A stretch of 64,000 nucleotides of DNA from Erythrobasidium yunnanense (GCA_001600175.1 BCJC01000004.1:2228559-2292558); one strand, 5' to 3'; counted from the stretch's first letter, positions 20,535 through 32,917 are shown. Numbers and translations are program-made. Notes: generated by a model from the letters alone, not told the origin.

Positions 20535-22074
20535 ATGGACACTACACCAGTCACCGGCAAGATAGTCACACTGACAAGGTATACACTGCATAGAGAGTAG
20601 AGGAGAGGAGAGACATCCGGCTAATCGAGGGATCATCACTGTCCACAGCCATACTCTGCAGGAGCAGGCAGCACTGGGCAAGAAGGCAACAGGAGACTTG
20701 ACACTGCTACTCACAGCACTACAGACAACATGCAAGACGATAGCAATGAACGTGAGAAGGGCAAGACTGCTCAACTTGTGGGTACACCCTTCCAGCATAA
20801 ATTGAGAAGCTGGCAGGCTGAAAGACGTGTTGTGTTGCAGGGTCGGCGTAGCTGGAACAGCAAACAGCAGCGGAGAAGACCAGAAGAAGCTCGACATCCG
20901 TCAGTAGATCACATCTGCTAATTTACCCGGAGCAGCCAGATATCATCTGACCTGTCACGTCAAAGCCTATACTGATGTGCTATGTGTGTATGTTGACAGT
21001 ATCCAACGAGATCATGGTCAATACTCTGCGACTGTCTGGAAAGACCTGCGTCATGGTGTCTGAGGTGGGCCATCTCCGTCTCACCTCGCATACTCTTTTT
21101 AACTAACGTATGTCTACAGGAAGACGAGGAGGCCATCATTGTTGAAGAAGGCCTGCAAGGACGATACGCAGTCGTCTTTGACCCTCTAGACGGTTCATCC
21201 AATATCGATGCAGGAGTCAATGTGTGAGCTATCATCTATACACCGTCACATACATTCACTAAGGATGAGTCTACAGCGGCACCATCTTCGGAGTCTACGC
21301 CGTCGAAGGCTCCAGCCCATCCGTAAAAGATGTCCTTCAACCGGGTCGCAAGATGGTAGCAGCGGGATACTGCATGTACGGTTCCTCGTCCAACATCGTC
21401 ATCAGCACAGGAAACGGTGTCAATGGATACACGCTCGACAATGGCATCGGAGAGTTCATTCTCACTCATCCAGATATCAAGATCCCGAGCAGGGGAAAGA
21501 TCTATTCTGTCAATGAAGGAAACTCGCTCTTCTTCCATGAACCCATGAAGAAATACCTAGAGAGCATCAAGAGTGGGTCCGCACTCCTACACCTATGTCA
21601 TTCAAGCAAGCTGACCTTACGTGTCCCAGGCCCAAGCAACGGCAAGCCTTACTCTGCGAGATACATCGGATCCATGGTAGCAGATGTGCACAGGACATTG
21701 CTGTACGGAGGTATCTTCTTGTAGGTCGCATTTCGCATTGTCTTCGTTCCATCCTTGACTTTAGAGTTACGCGCAGGTACCCCGCTGACAAGAAGAGCAA
21801 GAGCGGCAAGCTTCGTCTTCTATACGAAGGCTACCCCATGGCCTACCTGACTGAGCAGGTGCGTCCACTTTCTTTCCCTTCTCGCTTATGCCAACTCGTT
21901 CTCAGCTGACATTACGTGTAATCGCAGGCCGGCGGTCTCGCGACAGACGGAAAGATCAACGTGCTGGACATTGTACCTGAGAAGATCCACCAGCGTACGG
22001 GTATCTTCCTGGGAAGCAAAGAGGACGTAGAGGATGTAATGAGATTCTACAAGGAGAACCCGGTAGACGCGTAG
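20535..22074 (+). CDS. FBP1: Fructose-1,6-bisphosphatase
   Basis: Hydrolyses fructose 1,6-bisphosphate to fructose 6-phosphate in gluconeogenesis, cytosolic. The start is ATG 20535 ([15 protein letters not shown]), then an intron and [20 protein letters not shown]. The metal and substrate signature is [15 protein letters not shown]. Other conserved parts are [51 protein letters not shown] and [20 protein letters not shown]. Seven or eight short introns are visible, an unusually high density for a gene this short. The end is NPVDA, TAG 22072-22074. It lies about 250 bp downstream of RAD3 on the same strand; the two are not functionally linked. Confidence 0.95.
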
Positions 22075-23669
22075 CCCCGTCCACAAGGTCGTTTAGTGCA
22101 TTGTGCGAGTATAGTAGTCTTTATATGCATGCTTGGAAGGGGAAAATACAACATCAATTCACTTTCGTATCTTGAAGTCGGCTTGCCTTTGCTTCATCCG
22201 ATGAAACTGCAATGTAAGTCGCCTCTGCTCACGTCTACCTCACCTATACTCTCCCTACACGACATGATGGCACAGTAAAAGGGTCGATGCACTTCCTTTC
22301 CTCTATCTTGACCGTTCTCGATACCGTCGTCCAAGCCCGGCGCAAATGCACGCAGTCGTTTCCTCTATTCTTCTTAGTTTGGACAAGTCCCAGCTTCTTC
22401 TTCTTCACTCTGGAGATGAGGGAAATGGAAACCATCCTCTTTGGCTATCAATCGCTACGACTCAATTCTCGCCTGTCTCTCTTTCGTCCTTCGATCCTCG
22501 CTCTCAATGGTGTGCTGGAGGAGTCTGTCATCAAGAAAAGCTACTCTTCTCTGCGTGCTCGCTCGCTCTCTTCCATACTCGTAAAAACACCAGTGCTCGA
22601 AACTCGCCCTCTATCCCATTCACGATGAACGGGTCAATGCAAAGATACAGCAATAGAACAAGGGTGTAAGGCCGTGCATACATTCAACAAGTTCACACTA
22701 AGGATATCCTACAATAGACTGGCGTAGCTCAAGCCTCATGCTCTACGTACTCAGTAAAGGCGGATCCATCCACATTCTCCAATCACACAAAAACATCGTC
22801 ATGATAGGCCGAGCCGCTCGCATTGCTCAAGAATCAATGTGCGAAGTCGGTGGATTCAGACAAGGATAAAACATGTCATAAACGACGAGATATCAATACC
22901 GTGTTCAAATGCGGCTCCTCTCGCGACCAGGGTCAGGCAGACAAAGCTCAGTGTCTTGCATACAAGACCAGGATGCAGAGGAGACATTCCCCAACGAGTG
23001 TTAGATGGCAAGACGAGCGGGCCGCAGAGATGGGTAGTTGCAGACTTTCTGGCACATCGAAGAGGGCGAGGAGAAGCGGATAGGAAGAGAAGATAGGCGA
23101 GAATTGATGAGCGATTGGGGAAGGGAGGATTGGTTTTCATTCCTCTTTCTCTGGGCTGAGGGAAAGGAGGCTGGGATCTGTTCGGCGAGGGAAGCGGAGG
23201 AGATGCTGCTTTGCAGATGCGCCGTCAAGAAAGGCTGCGATCGGGAAGGGGAATGAGCAGGCTAGATGGAGGAACAAAGCTATGAGATCAGAATCATGAG
23301 AAACTATCCTCCCTTTTGGGAAGATGGAGCACTGATCTGCCACTCTTTCGTTTCCACTTCAGACCGCAAAAGAACGAGAGCAACAGGCTAATGCCTGCTT
23401 CCGTCCCTCTGTTACAGTGCTCCTTTCTCCTCTGTATGAAGCGATCTCACTCATCCAAGAAGGTTGAGGAGCTGGACATGCTTTGATCAATCGCCTGGAG
23501 ATCGCTAGCCCCTCCACGTTAGCAAGCAACGCTCCGCAGGCAGACCGCAAGGCTTCGACAATACGCATTGAAATGGACTATATAGCTTTTCTTGATCTTC
23601 ATGTCTAGACTGCACAGCTAGCTATCTTACAAAAGACTATCATGACGTTCGTCAAACTCTTTCGTCAAG
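22075..23669. other. Long convergent intergenic region, 1.6 kb
   Basis: Lies between the 3' ends of FBP1 (+) and the unknown gene at 23670 (-). It has pyrimidine-rich stretches and short overlapping frames on both strands, with no conserved domain and no splice pattern that joins them. I see no tRNA or known ncRNA. This is the longest apparently empty stretch away from the right end. Confidence 0.45.
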
Positions 23670-25367
23670 CTATACATAATTATCAAGCACTTCCTCTTCT
23701 TCTGTTTCTTCCCTTATAACCGCATCATCTGCCCAGCGCACACGCTGTCTCGCTGCTGCAACCCGAATTGCCTGCCGTCTTCGCTTGAGCAGATTAGAAG
23801 GCGGCGCCGCTGAAAGCGACATGAGCGGTTCCACAGGCGAGTCGTCCAGCTTTATCATAGCCTGCGATGATGAAGCGCTGGTCGTACTAGCTCTGCTGGC
23901 TGTAACGATCTCCCGCTTCTCCACGACAGGCTCGTCCAGCTCTTCTATCCGTCTATCAACCTCTCTGAGCGCTCTGGCCTTGCTGAAGATGTTGTTGATC
24001 GTCATCCGGATAGCTGCCCAGCTTGTGCCCAATTCCATTATGATCGCGCTATCGATCTTGTCCTGCATAGCTCGCAACAGAACACCTTCGCCATGCGACT
24101 CAAGGCCAGGCTGCTCGTACTCGGGCTCCTCCATCAAGAAGCGGATGACCAGACTCTGCGCAGCGAAGAGCATGTTCTGTGCCCTAAGCTCTGTCGCAGA
24201 CAGCGAGACAGGGTTCTTCGGCCGGAAATCCAAAGTAGCCACTAGATCCCGGAGCTCCGCCTTGCTAATGACTTGTGCGAAGTTGATCCCTCTGGCTTTG
24301 CCCTTGTTGTCGATCTTGACAGAATAGTCGGTCAATGTGATAGTCGGCGTTGACGCCGGATGCGATGCAACGGGCATCAGCTGCAGGTCTGAGGGACTTG
24401 AATACGATGATGGCTTTACGAGGACCTGGACGTTTGTAGATTGCGGAAGAAGAGGGAGTGGTCTTGCGGGCCGTAAAGGAGTCACTGGACTCGCCGGAGG
24501 GGTCTGCCCATAAGCATTGATCGGTGATAAAGGTGGTCTGCTTGAGGTACTGGTAGGGCTAGCTGGTCCAGACTGTTGCCTCGAGCTGGCAGATGCCTGA
24601 CTACCCCACCTCGTATCATGAGACCGCCTCGCTATGCCCTTGTCCCCTTGCAGAACAGGTAGGCGTGGACCGTGACAGATGGCTACAGAAGGAAACTTGA
24701 CCTTGTGCCTCCTAAAGTGATGGAAAAGAGATCGTATCTTCGAGCCTTTCTCTTCCAACCGTGCGCTGACAGTAATGCTAGCCGTCAAGACCGGGGGAGG
24801 CTGCTCCTGGAAGTCTAGCAACATACAAACAGGAATCGTGCAGGGTAGACCAGGTGGAGTTCCGAGCGTTCCCTCTGATGCTAGAGTGAGTGTGGAGGCA
24901 TCGCTGCTCAAGATGCCCCAAGCTGGGTTAATCAGACCATCTGAAGTGCCTTTGGCGGTGAAGAGTTCCTGATAGCCAGCAGTATACCAATTCTTGTTAA
25001 GCAAACTCGGTATGCTGCGAACATGCTGAGAAAAAGTGTCCAGAAAGGATGTATCGTACTCGAGCGACAAGAACTGGTAGCCTAGGACGGTTGGGCCGCA
25101 CAAGCTGTATTGGCGGAACTTGATCTTGATAGATGCATCGTAGATATTGACCTTTGATCCAGGACAGAAAATCAATGACAGAGAGAGAAGGCACCGCCGT
25201 TCATCGGGAATACGGAAAGTCGCGCTCGCTGATGGCGGAGGTGGGATGGAGAAGTACGTTGCAGAGTGTATGATTGCTTTTATAGAGCAGCCATGAGGAA
25301 AAGACGCGATGAAGAGGTCGTTGTTGATCGGCAGGTGATTTGAGAGTGCTTTGTACGTGTTCGTCAT
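23670..25367 (-). CDS. Unrecognised 565-residue protein, single exon
   Basis: One uninterrupted frame from ATG 25365-25367 to the stop at 23670. The first 230 residues alternate hydrophobic and polar positions (CLLSLSLIFCPG, IKIKFRQYSLCG, VCMLLDFQEQPPP, TASITVSARLEEKG), suggesting an all-beta fold, possibly arrestin-like. The middle is proline/serine-rich with SPINAYGQTPPASPVTPLRP. Residues 350-470 look helical. The C-terminal end is basic (LLKRRRQAIRVAAARQRVRW) and then acidic (EETEEEEVLDN). The lack of introns contrasts with the neighbours. I do not recognise a family; the arrestin-like idea is inference from pattern only. The plus-strand frame 23785-24327 is its antisense. Confidence 0.7.
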   Translation of the reverse strand: MTNTYKALSNHLPINNDLFIASFPHGCSIKAIIHSATYFSIPPPPSASATFRIPDERRCLLSLSLIFCPGSKVNIYDASIKIKFRQYSLCGPTVLGYQFLSLEYDTSFLDTFSQHVRSIPSLLNKNWYTAGYQELFTAKGTSDGLINPAWGILSSDASTLTLASEGTLGTPPGLPCTIPVCMLLDFQEQPPPVLTASITVSARLEEKGSKIRSLFHHFRRHKVKFPSVAICHGPRLPVLQGDKGIARRSHDTRWGSQASASSRQQSGPASPTSTSSRPPLSPINAYGQTPPASPVTPLRPARPLPLLPQSTNVQVLVKPSSYSSPSDLQLMPVASHPASTPTITLTDYSVKIDNKGKARGINFAQVISKAELRDLVATLDFRPKNPVSLSATELRAQNMLFAAQSLVIRFLMEEPEYEQPGLESHGEGVLLRAMQDKIDSAIIMELGTSWAAIRMTINNIFSKARALREVDRRIEELDEPVVEKREIVTASRASTTSASSSQAMIKLDDSPVEPLMSLSAAPPSNLLKRRRQAIRVAAARQRVRWADDAVIREETEEEEVLDNYV

Positions 25368-26296
25368 GACTGCAACACGATTCAGCCGTGTCCTTAAGCT
25401 TTGTAGAAGCCGAGCTTACTTCAATCTCCAGGGATGCGTACTATCTTATCTTATAACAAAGCGAAAGCAGCTTGCGAAGAACCAGCTTCACTGAAGGAGC
25501 CGCATATATCAGCACTACGTATACGCTTGACGTGAAGGCAACTTACCAGTTACCAATAATAACAGAACCGCTATGTACACAGCGCAACCTGTCTATCGAA
25601 GACGAGCGGGTGCCTGCGGCTTATGTACTTTTCTTGGGAGAAGACGGATTAGAAACCGATTTATCGATATATATATGTCGAGTGGGACTTGTGTTTTGTA
25701 GTTTGTGCTCTACAAGCTAGACGCCTTCAAACAGACAGGCGCCTCTTGTCAGGCAAAGCTTCGACGCCAAGTTTGCCAGTCTTCAGGCGCGTCCTAGACT
25801 TTGTTGACTTTCGTTGTGTGTGATAAGCTGTCTGCGACAAAGCTGACGGGTTTCGGCGGACGACTCTTGTGTGGCTGAAGACTGCTGTCGAGACTGCTGT
25901 CGAGCAAAGCCTGCCAGCGGCAGACTCCCTGACGGCGCTGGTCGCACTAGGTGAGGCTGTCGAAGTTGTAACCAGAGACAGCTCCACCAAATGCCCTGAG
26001 GTGCGTCGACAAGCGAGGTGAGAAGGCGAAAGGCAGAGCGGACAGTCGCTTTCGCCAGCGCTTGCGCCCAACAAAGAAGAAAAGGCGTTGACATCTTCTT
26101 GATGTTCGCGTGCTAGCGCGACTGATATGCGCGTGTAGTTCGACCGTCTGACTCGTTTGACTTTGGTCGCTGAAAGGGCCTTCGGCTGGAGTCCGAAAAG
26201 CAATTGCATCGAGTAAGCTCACTTTCGATAGCTACCACCGCTAGTAACCTTTAATCAGGGTCTGATGTTCCTGTTCCCGTCGCATAGGCTTCTCTG
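25368..26296. other. Intergenic, 929 bp
   Basis: 25368-25720 shows nothing. At 25720-26220 lies a stretch rich in GTCGAG / GACTGCTG words, including a direct repeat of GACTGCTGTCGA near 25880-25905. Minus-strand frames up to 160 residues long overlap here in two registers with no recognisable domain; I do not call them genes. Confidence 0.4.
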
Positions 26297-27666
26297 CTAT
26301 CGCTCCGATAATTTGGCCTGCGCGGCACGCCTGTCGATCCTGCTAAGAATGAGGTTCTGACTGATCGAAAAGACATTGCTCGTTATCCAATAGAGGTTGA
26401 CCGCCTGTAGTGACAATCTGCTAAGCACTGACGTTGACAATAGGGAATATCGCTTACGACAGGCGCAAAGGCAGCAAAGGGCACAAAGACTACGCTCATA
26501 ACACGAAGCATATTTGTGAGAACTTTGGAAGTGAGTGCTGAACGAGATAGTACAGCGGGTGCAGGGTTGGTAGCAGGAGTAACCGAGTCTGATGCTGCGC
26601 CAGAGGTTGCCGTGGACGTAGAAGCTGGAGTGGTGGAGGCGTACGTACGTCTGGTCTTTAGTGCAGGGTGTACAACCGCAGCTGGCCGAGGCTTCGGAAC
26701 AGGTCTCGCTTGCTGAACGATTCGAGGAGTTGCAGAGAAAGTGGAAATGACGCCTTTCTCCCCTTTCGCACCTTCTTGAAGGTTAGCGAGGACTTCTCTC
26801 TTCTTGAACTGTATTTCAACGTTTGTGAGAGCAGACAGACCCACTGCGAGCGGAAGAATGTTGTAAGGATCCATATCTGCTAGAGACGGACACCAGGCAA
26901 AGCTTTCCATTGCGAGGGCAGCCTTTGATTGGATGAGAACGTTTGTGACATCCTGTAGTTCAGGTGTTACTTCTCTGAGGGTTTCTAAGGCTTGATACGA
27001 TCGTATACATGCATCTCTGAGAATGAGCGTCATCGTGATGAAGATGGGAAGGTGGATCATGGGCGGCACAAGCATCGTAGGAAGTGTGCGGCACTTGTAT
27101 TTGGCAGTAAGCGTCTTGAAGTGGGCTTTCGTCTGTAGCTATAAATTCAGCCTGCTGGCGCATATTCAGATCGCAATCAAGCTGACCCGGCTGTTCAATT
27201 CTTTCACGTAGGCATCATAGCCTTTGTCTGCTCTCCTGAACTCTGCACGCAGCTTGAGCTTCGCCTTTTCTCCCCATGCCTTAACTTCTGGGACCACAAA
27301 TTCGGCGACTCTCTTGATGCGTCGTCTCTGCCATAACGTGACAGGCAACGTCACACCAAGCCGAAGCGATAGAGTGAGCAGCACGATAGCTGCAGAGTAC
27401 GAGAGGGAGGAAGAAGAGATAGGAACCGAAAGAAGCGACTCTGAGCATGTCTGGATGAAGCCTGGAGATATCGACGCTGCGTCGGCAGCGCTGGCTACAA
27501 GCACTTCCCCGGTATTGCTGCTGTTGATAGCATCTGCGCCGAGTCCTGAAGATGTCGACAATGGCGCGCTGTTCGAAAATGCGCGACGACTTGGCAATTT
27601 TGTTGTAGTCGACGTTACGAGCTGGAAACGGAGAATTGTAGGCTTGACGCGATGGGTAGCATACAT
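26297..27666 (-). CDS. OXA1/YidC-family mitochondrial insertase, COX18 type
   Basis: Members insert proteins into the mitochondrial inner membrane; COX18 exports the Cox2 C-terminus. The start MYATHRVKPTILRFQ and an arginine/serine-rich stretch form a plausible presequence. Membrane segments include YSAAIVLLTLSLRLGVTLPV followed by WQRRRIKR, then after a 54-nt intron (GTCAGCT..CTACAG) PTMLVPPMIHLPIFITMTLI, LADMDPYNILPLAVGLSAL, MSVVFVPFAAFAPV, and after a second intron (GTAAGCG..CTACAG) AVNLYWITSNVFSISQNLI. The order and the NLYW motif fit the family. An unusual alanine/threonine/proline-rich loop (about 100 residues) separates the last membrane segments. COX18 is preferred over OXA1 by short length, but this is not certain. 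Confidence 0.75.
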
Positions 27667-28078
27667 AGCTATCTCGAAGGTCGGACGCCTGTTGGAGGCC
27701 TACTTGTAGCAAGGAGAGCAATCCAAGTATTCGCGACAGCTAATTAAATCTATACATTCGACGTCTACGGGCTACTAGAATTAGAGTGATTGTCCTTAGA
27801 AGAAGCATACAGCATACTGCTGCCTCAGCGAACCGATATTTCGCGACGCAACGCGTCTGCAACCTGAAACATCCTTCTACGATCATGCCACTATGGCTGC
27901 TGGCCCAGACGAAAGACAGGGCTGGATCAGAGTGAAGAAGGCACTGATCGTGCTGTATGCGTGTATCATCAATGAAGCTTCTGCTTGAATCTGGAAAGAG
28001 CGCCACGGGCTATGCTACAGGAGAGAGGAACTGTGACGGTATGATACAGAGTGATTAGGAAGTATGATGGAGGTGCGA
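27667..28078. other. Intergenic, 412 bp
   Basis: Upstream of the COX18-like gene. No supported gene or motif. Confidence 0.4.
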
Positions 28079-28455
28079 TTATGCCGAACAAGTCTTCGAG
28101 TGCTTGAGATGCGTTAGCAACGAGGCCTGATCCGCGAATTGAAGAGGGCATTTAGGGCAGAGCATAGACATCGGCGCAACGCAAGGCTGGAACAATGTAC
28201 AGTCAGCCATTTGTATTCACCAAGTTGGCTGCTGCGAACACTCACATCATCTTCCCAAGGCTCGAGCTTTGGTCCCGTCACTCTGTGGACTTCACCATCG
28301 CTCCCTGTCATACCAGACGAGCTGCTCGTTGAAGGCGTCATGCTTGACGAGCTCGCTTGCGTGTAGTGGGGGTTCAAGCCAAAATCCTGCGGCGCTTTCG
28401 AGAGGATGTCGATGAGCGCGAGAATGTCGCTACGGATGGTCGAAATAGATGACAT
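28079..28455 (-). CDS. Small single C2H2-type zinc-finger protein
   Basis: Starts at ATG 28453-28455 (MSSISTIRSDILALIDILSK). An intron with donor GTGAGTGT and acceptor TTCCAG leads to PCVAPMSMLCPKCPLQFA, then DQASLLTHLKHSKTC and TAA at 28079-28081. The finger is C-x2-C-x11-H-x5-C, so the last ligand is cysteine. About 105 residues in all, with a serine-rich middle. The finger only appears after splicing; the unspliced frame ends without it. Function unknown; nucleic-acid or protein binding is possible. An upstream in-frame extension exists but is low-complexity and I did not use it. Confidence 0.55.
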
Positions 28456-28761
28456 AGAGTGGTAGTGATGGTAGACAGGTGGTGAAAGTGTTGTAAATGG
28501 TAGGATGCAACAAGGATGGATTGTAGATGGTGTCGACTTCGAGAGATAGCCTCCGAGAGGTGCACGCCGACAAGCGCCTCGCGAAGCAGGGAGAAGAAAG
28601 ACCACTCGTTTCAAGTCAGATGGGTGCGAGCATGTGCTGACGCTGCAAATATTATTATCGATTTTGGACGATGTGTTCGGAGCTGGATCAACCAAGCTCG
28701 CGTCTATGCTAACGCTAAAAATGATTGCTACGAGTTGAGCTAGTGTACAGCTACTGTATCA
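28456..28761. other. Intergenic, 306 bp
   Basis: Upstream of the zinc-finger gene and downstream of PIK1 on the same strand. Nothing recognised. Confidence 0.4.
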
Positions 28762-31700
28762 TTATAACACTCCCTGTGAGTGTCTTTGAAAAGTGTCGTA
28801 AAGCCTCGTGAAAGCGGAACCGGCAGAAGATATAACCAGCTTATCCATGTACTCGTCCGCCTGACTGGCACTGAGACCTAGTTGGAACCTATCTCTGAGA
28901 TTCTGTGATGTCTGTTCTCCGCTCAAGAAGCATGGTAGCTTGCTATCCTTCTGCATGAGCTCCACCATCGTAATAATGCGCTCGGCGTGCTGACGGACGT
29001 CTCGGAATTGTCGCTTGAGCAGTGTCCGATACTCCAAGAACTTTGGACTCTCCATACCACCCAGAATATCGATATAGTCTTGCGTGAGCTTAAAGGGTGC
29101 CATTTCGAAGCCGATGGCGCCCGGCGAGTTTGACAGCATGAAGCCGAAGTCGATGTCTGCGCAGTAGACACGATTAGCAGAGCACCAAATATGTGAAGCA
29201 CATCAACTAACGCATGAGATGGCCCTGTTTGTCGAGGAGGATATTGCCGTTATGCCTGTCCTTAATCTGAAGTAGATATGATATAATGGAATAGCTTGCC
29301 AAGCTTTTCAAGAATGCATCCTGCCCTTTCCGGTACTTTGTACTGTCCGGAGAGCCATAAACTTGCAAGAAGTGGTCATATAAAGTGAAGCTGGGTAGAT
29401 AGCCGGTATTGTTGGCGCCATTTGCGGTCGATGTGCTTGCTGCCAGCTTGGCGTAAGCTTCCTTCTTGATCGAGTGAACAGAGATAGCATCGGTGATCGT
29501 TTCCATCAGGCCAGTAGATTCGCTAGTGACGAGGATGCGGAAGTAGCGAACCCAATGCGGGCATTTGGTTTCGCTCCAGATTCTGCCAAACTCTTTGATG
29601 ATCTGCACTGCCAACTGCTCCTGCCGCAAGTCTGCTCCCGTCTTGACTATGAGACTAAAGACATCCCAGCTCGCCAAGTGACCGTATGGCGAAGCAGCTC
29701 GAATACGCGCTTTCTTTTCTGACCAGGACTCTGCAAACATAGCACCAGAGGGATCTTCCTTGTTGACAGCTCGCATGACAACTGATTCTTCCTCAGTAGT
29801 TTCCGGATGCGCAGCCTTGTCACTGCCAGACCAGCTTGTCTTGGAGGATTTTGAGGATGCTCGCATACGTGCCATACGTTCCTCCTCTAGCGACATCATC
29901 TCGCTCATAATGCGTTCACGTATAGCTGATGCTTCGACCGGACTGAGGACGCGTTGCCGCGGGTGCTGAAGGACATTGTTTGGCACAGGGTTGCCATTGA
30001 CAGGCGATAGTTGTTGAGCTGGATAGACTGGCGTGGCTCCAGTTTCTGGAAGAGTAGCTGGATCGAGCGTTCCAGCTACAGCGGAAAGCCCGCTTGCAGC
30101 ATGGGTTGGATCGATGGGAGCAGCTACACCCGAGCTTGCTTGTCCTGAGGGCACAGCGTTCGCATCCGGCAGGGCAGAGACAGGAGTCGAAGTCCCCATA
30201 CTGCCTAGCCCGGCGCGCACCGCTCCCACACCCACCCCAACTACGCTTCCGACAACGCTACCCACTCCATACGTGAGATTGACGCCTAAGCCGACTCCTG
30301 CACCCACTACGCCAGTAACAGCATCGGTGCCAGAACGAGGTAGTTGTTGAGATGCATTGAGCTGTGAGAGCATGATAGCCGCCATCCGCATCCTTTCTGC
30401 ATACTCATCGATAGTAAGCGCTTTTCGCACAGGCTTATCAATCTTCGAGCTGGTGCGCTTGTGTGCAGGGCGAGCACTTCCGTTCGGCGCTTGAAGCATA
30501 GGCGGCGAGGTGAGCTGCAAAGACCGCCTTGCTTCAGCTCGCTGCCAAGCGGCTTCGTCTACTGATCGATTGTGGATCTTCGGCTCATATTCCGGTAACG
30601 AAATGTCCTGTGTGTCGTGAACGGACATGGAGCCATATAGCTGCTCAACCATGTCGACTTCCTCTTCTTGATTGTGCAACGCATCGTTGTTATTGTCTTG
30701 CGGAAGAGCTATTTCGTCGTCGCATTCCGAGATACCATGGAACGTAACTCTGTCAAGCCCTTTCATCGTGCTGGAGGACCGAGACAAGGAGATCTGTGGA
30801 CTCGTCCGACCTTCATTGCTAGACCGAGCTGACGTCCGTGAAGAGTCTGCTCCAGCGGCATTCGCGAAATCGCGGTCGACGGAGGTCGTCCTGCTTTTGT
30901 AGCTGCCTTCCCTTTCGGTCATGACTGACCGAATATCCTCTGCATTCTGCCGCCGCGTCGGGTCGAAGTCAAGATCATTCTCCAGCACTTCTGCGTGTAT
31001 CAGAAAAGGAGCACGGTCTGCCGAATTCAGCACTACCGATTCAGAGGGAGAGATACGGACAATGCGATGATGTGAAGTGGCTTTGTGAAGAGTCGAGTCT
31101 GATGAGAAAATGGAGAGAAAGGAGGGTGTTTTGTTTGGCTTCTGCGAGGACGATGTGCCACCACCTTTACCGGGACAGCCTAAGCATAAACAACAGCCTC
31201 TCGGCAGTCCATGGTTGAGGACAGTGAGTTCCGCGCGCAGAGATGATATGCGCGCTTTCTTGGGCACCACGATGAGGCGAGTTGCTATGTCTTGAAGGCT
31301 GGTGATGAGATCGAGCTGAGAACGACATGCGTATGATCTGAGCATCGCAGTCAAGGTTTCCGGAGGTATCGCATAGCTGGGAAGGGATGAAGTAGAGCGC
31401 GAGAGTTGGTAGCTCGAGGCAGAAGCTGATTGGTGAAGAGAAGGAACAGAGCGAGCGTTCCGGTGCACATCGCTGACGCTCAGCGCCAGGCGCCCGGGGT
31501 CAAGCGCCGGGTTACGAAGTGGTGTGTCCGGAGGCGAGTAAGGACCAGAAAGGTGTCCATTGCTATTGCTTCTGCTCGGAGGTTGAAATGTGACTTTTGG
31601 ACTGGTAGCTCTCGATCCGCTGCTATTTTCGCGCCTGTTGTGCGCTATATAGCTGTTTGGGCTTTGTGAGTGTATGTCAGACTCCGAGAACTGCGACGCT

Positions 31701-32917
31701 GAAGGTGATGGTAGACTGGAGGTACTCTGTGAGTGACCCAGCTTGCGCGAGTCGTATCCCAAGAGAGGTCGCCGCCTGGAGGTAGATGCTGAAAGCGGAG
31801 TTCTTGGAGCATGAATGAAAGGTTCTGATTGAAGAGGTAAGGGTGCACCAGGCAGGTATGAAGGAGTAGATGAATCAGCAGGCCGCTTTGCACCCGACTT
31901 GGCAGATCTTGCACTTCTGAATGAGGACGATGTCGGAAGCTGAGACGGTGTGCTAGAGGTCTCTGATAGTCCCATCGCTCTGCGATTCTGCCCATCCAGG
32001 CTAGAGGGCTCCTTTCTGCTTGCGCCTGCTGTTGTAGACATCCGGCCTGCCGCTGCCGAAGTGCGGACTGCAGGCTTCTCCTCTTCACTTTCACTATTGG
32101 CTCCTTCGTATTCCTGCGCATTCGACACGCTGCCCCAGAAACCTGAACCTTCGGCAATGGAATTGCGCTTGCTGCTTTTCGCCTGTTCGATAGCTATCTG
32201 CCCATTGAATGGCGCTATGTGAGGCAAGCCCACAGCAGCAAGAAGTACGCTGATGCCAGCGACCGCAGGGTGTAATGCATGCGAGGTGATGCGTTCCTTG
32301 GCCGATTGCACAGACGCGCTGCTTTCGATAAGCGGGTCGGCGAATATGATGTGTTGGATCCTGTTGTATACTCTGCGACATGTTGCGAACTGAGGCGTGT
32401 TGGGATTGCTCGACAGGTCGTAAAGAGATGCTTGCAGTTGCCAGAGAGTCTGCCCAATACATCAAATCTCAGCAAGGCCAGTATGTTTCCAAGATCTATA
32501 ACATACCAGCATGGCGAGATGTATGCTTTCCTCGCACTTGTTGATCACAAACCCTTCGAGCGCACCGCTCTCGCTTGGGAGGGTAATTAGCAGGTGGCTG
32601 CAAGAAGCGCGTGTCGCGTTAGTAGATCATTGAACTATCATCTTCCAGATGACTGACCATAGCTGAGGCCAGTAGAATTCGACCTCTTCTTCTGGGAATT
32701 GCGCGAGCCTGTTGACCAGATAATAGGTGATCCCGATAGAGTGCGCCTGAGTTCGCAGGCTGTGGGCTTATCCAGTAAGTGGTTGCTTGGACAGAGAAAG
32801 CTCGTACTGCACGCACTACGACACCGCGAGGTGCACATTGAACTGATCGCTCTCGAACAGCTTGAGAAGGAGCTGCGACGATGATGACGGGCCAGCCGAC
32901 TGTGATGCTGTGACCAT
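28762..32917 (-). CDS. PIK1: Phosphatidylinositol 4-kinase, PIK1/PI4K-beta type
   Basis: Makes PI4P at the Golgi and nucleus. ATG 32915-32917 starts MVTASQSAGPSSSSQLLLKL then FESDQFNVHLAVSYL; the lipid kinase unique (helical) region continues with SIGITYYLVNRLAQFPEEEV. After two more introns comes a very large exon (29207-32311) with a long serine-rich, disordered insertion, then the kinase domain: FSLIVKTGADLRQEQLAVQI, RILVTSESTGLMETITDAIS, VHSIKKEAYAKL. The catalytic loop is LLQIKDRHNGNILLD. The activation loop is split by an intron before DIDFGFMLSNSPGAIGFEMA. The C-terminus is PFKLTQDYIDILGG onward to GVL. A glycine-rich hydrophobic patch near 30200-30320 (GVGLGVNLTYGVGSVVG) is odd for this family. 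LKU plus this catalytic loop favour PIK1 over STT4. Confidence 0.9.

Noticed and set aside
22287-22628. Plus-strand frames between FBP1 and the next gene
   Set aside because: Low-complexity Leu/Ser/Phe from pyrimidine-rich DNA, overlapping frames, no domain or splice support.
23785-24327. Plus-strand frame (180 residues)
   Set aside because: Antisense of the 565-residue single-exon gene.
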